From positions 1-5,745 of the forward strand of contig CANQZB010000066.1 in NCBI GenBank assembly GCA_947628195.1: a stretch of 5,745 nt of DNA, read 5' to 3'. The DNA is from an uncultured Clostridia bacterium. Lineage in GTDB: Bacteria > Bacillota > Clostridia > Christensenellales > UBA1242. Positions 5,372 to 5,745 of the stretch are shown one piece after another; the first letter of the stretch is position 1, and each line of letters opens with the position of its first letter. Both the position numbers and the translations under genes were made by a program. The notes beneath the pieces were generated by a model. That model was not told where the DNA came from. It worked only from the letters and a program-made list of their open reading frames with translations, and ran no database searches.

Positions 5372-5745
5372 AATTGATAAAAAACTTGAAGAAATGCGCG
5401 CGTTTTTAGATAAAGGCACAATGCAAGATGTTGGCGAACGCAAAAAAGCGCTAAAACTTTTATATAAAAACATTAAATTAATGCAACCCGAAATCTACGA
5501 GGCTCTTAAAGCGGACTTAAATAAAAGCGAAGCTGAAAGTTATATGACCGAAGTTGGCATGACTTTAAGCGAAATAAGCCATATGATTAAGCACCTAAAA
5601 AGTTATGCAAAGCCAAAGCGAAGGCATACTCCGTTAAACAACTTTCCTGCAAAAAGTTATGTTTTGCCATCTCCATATGGAATTGTTTTAGTAATAAGCC
5701 CGTGGAATTATCCGTTTATGCTTTCGTTAGAGCCAGTAGTTAATG
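5358..5745 (+). CDS. Aldehyde dehydrogenase (class 3-like), N-terminal part (3' end outside window)
   Basis: The frame is open from ATG 5358 to the window edge, 129 complete codons. The fragment matches the start of NAD(P)-dependent aldehyde dehydrogenases of the ALDH3/YwdH type, which oxidise aldehydes to carboxylic acids. An N-terminal helix is followed by ALKADLNKSEAESYMTEVG (the DL-K-s--Es-tE pattern of this class), then the pre-Rossmann KPKRRHTPL segment. Next comes SPYGIVLVISPWNYPF, whose PWN(Y)PF loop supplies the conserved asparagine that stabilises the reaction intermediate. The catalytic glutamate and cysteine lie beyond the window. GAGG (5348-5351) sits 6 nt before the ATG, inside the end of the ADH gene, and the two reading frames overlap by 14 nt, so translational coupling is likely. 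This is not the acyl-CoA-forming AdhE-type domain as far as can be judged from the fragment. Confidence 0.92.
   Translation, partial: METTKIDKKLEEMRAFLDKGTMQDVGERKKALKLLYKNIKLMQPEIYEALKADLNKSEAESYMTEVGMTLSEISHMIKHLKSYAKPKRRHTPLNNFPAKSYVLPSPYGIVLVISPWNYPFMLSLEPVVN

Overview
The window is AT-rich DNA (roughly one third G+C by eye). It uses the standard code with TGG for Trp, every visible stop is TAA, Shine-Dalgarno sites are clear, and promoters carry extended -10 elements. A class-I T-box leader on thrS and a YtxC-family (sporulation-associated) gene directly upstream of thrS point to the Bacillota, most likely a clostridial-type, possibly uncultured gut-type lineage. The species cannot be named from this sequence.

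Layout. (1) Bases 1-382 hold the 3' end of an RsmC-like class I SAM-dependent methyltransferase. (2) Bases 406-558 on the minus strand hold a previously uncalled 50-residue cysteine-rich ORF with a good ribosome binding site. It converges on the methyltransferase, and the two share one bidirectional terminator squeezed between their stop codons. (3) A divergent intergenic stretch leads to a YtxC-family gene whose best start is 725, not the upstream TTG at 644. (4) A textbook regulatory unit follows at 1495-1755: promoter, Thr-specific T-box leader (specifier ACC), mutually exclusive antiterminator and terminator, then the RBS. It controls thrS (1760-3502) and a closely spaced DUF402 gene (3514-4017). 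(5) A terminator at 4081-4109 is followed at once by a strong extended -10 promoter driving an iron-type alcohol dehydrogenase (4163-5371). Its end overlaps the start of an aldehyde dehydrogenase (5358 to the window edge).

How the genes work together. The thrS-DUF402 pair should be induced when uncharged tRNA-Thr accumulates. The threonyl-tRNA synthetase begins directly at the editing domain and lacks the usual N-terminal TGS domain. The ADH-ALDH pair looks like a translationally coupled aldehyde-metabolism operon that interconverts an alcohol, its aldehyde and the acid; the substrate cannot be read from the sequence. The ytxC-thrS order is also known from Bacillus and probably reflects an old Bacillota neighbourhood.

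Most of the window is housekeeping in character and I see no clear new multi-gene system. The item most worth a second look is the small Cys-rich minus-strand ORF at 406-558, with a perfect 9-bp inverted repeat in its 3' half.
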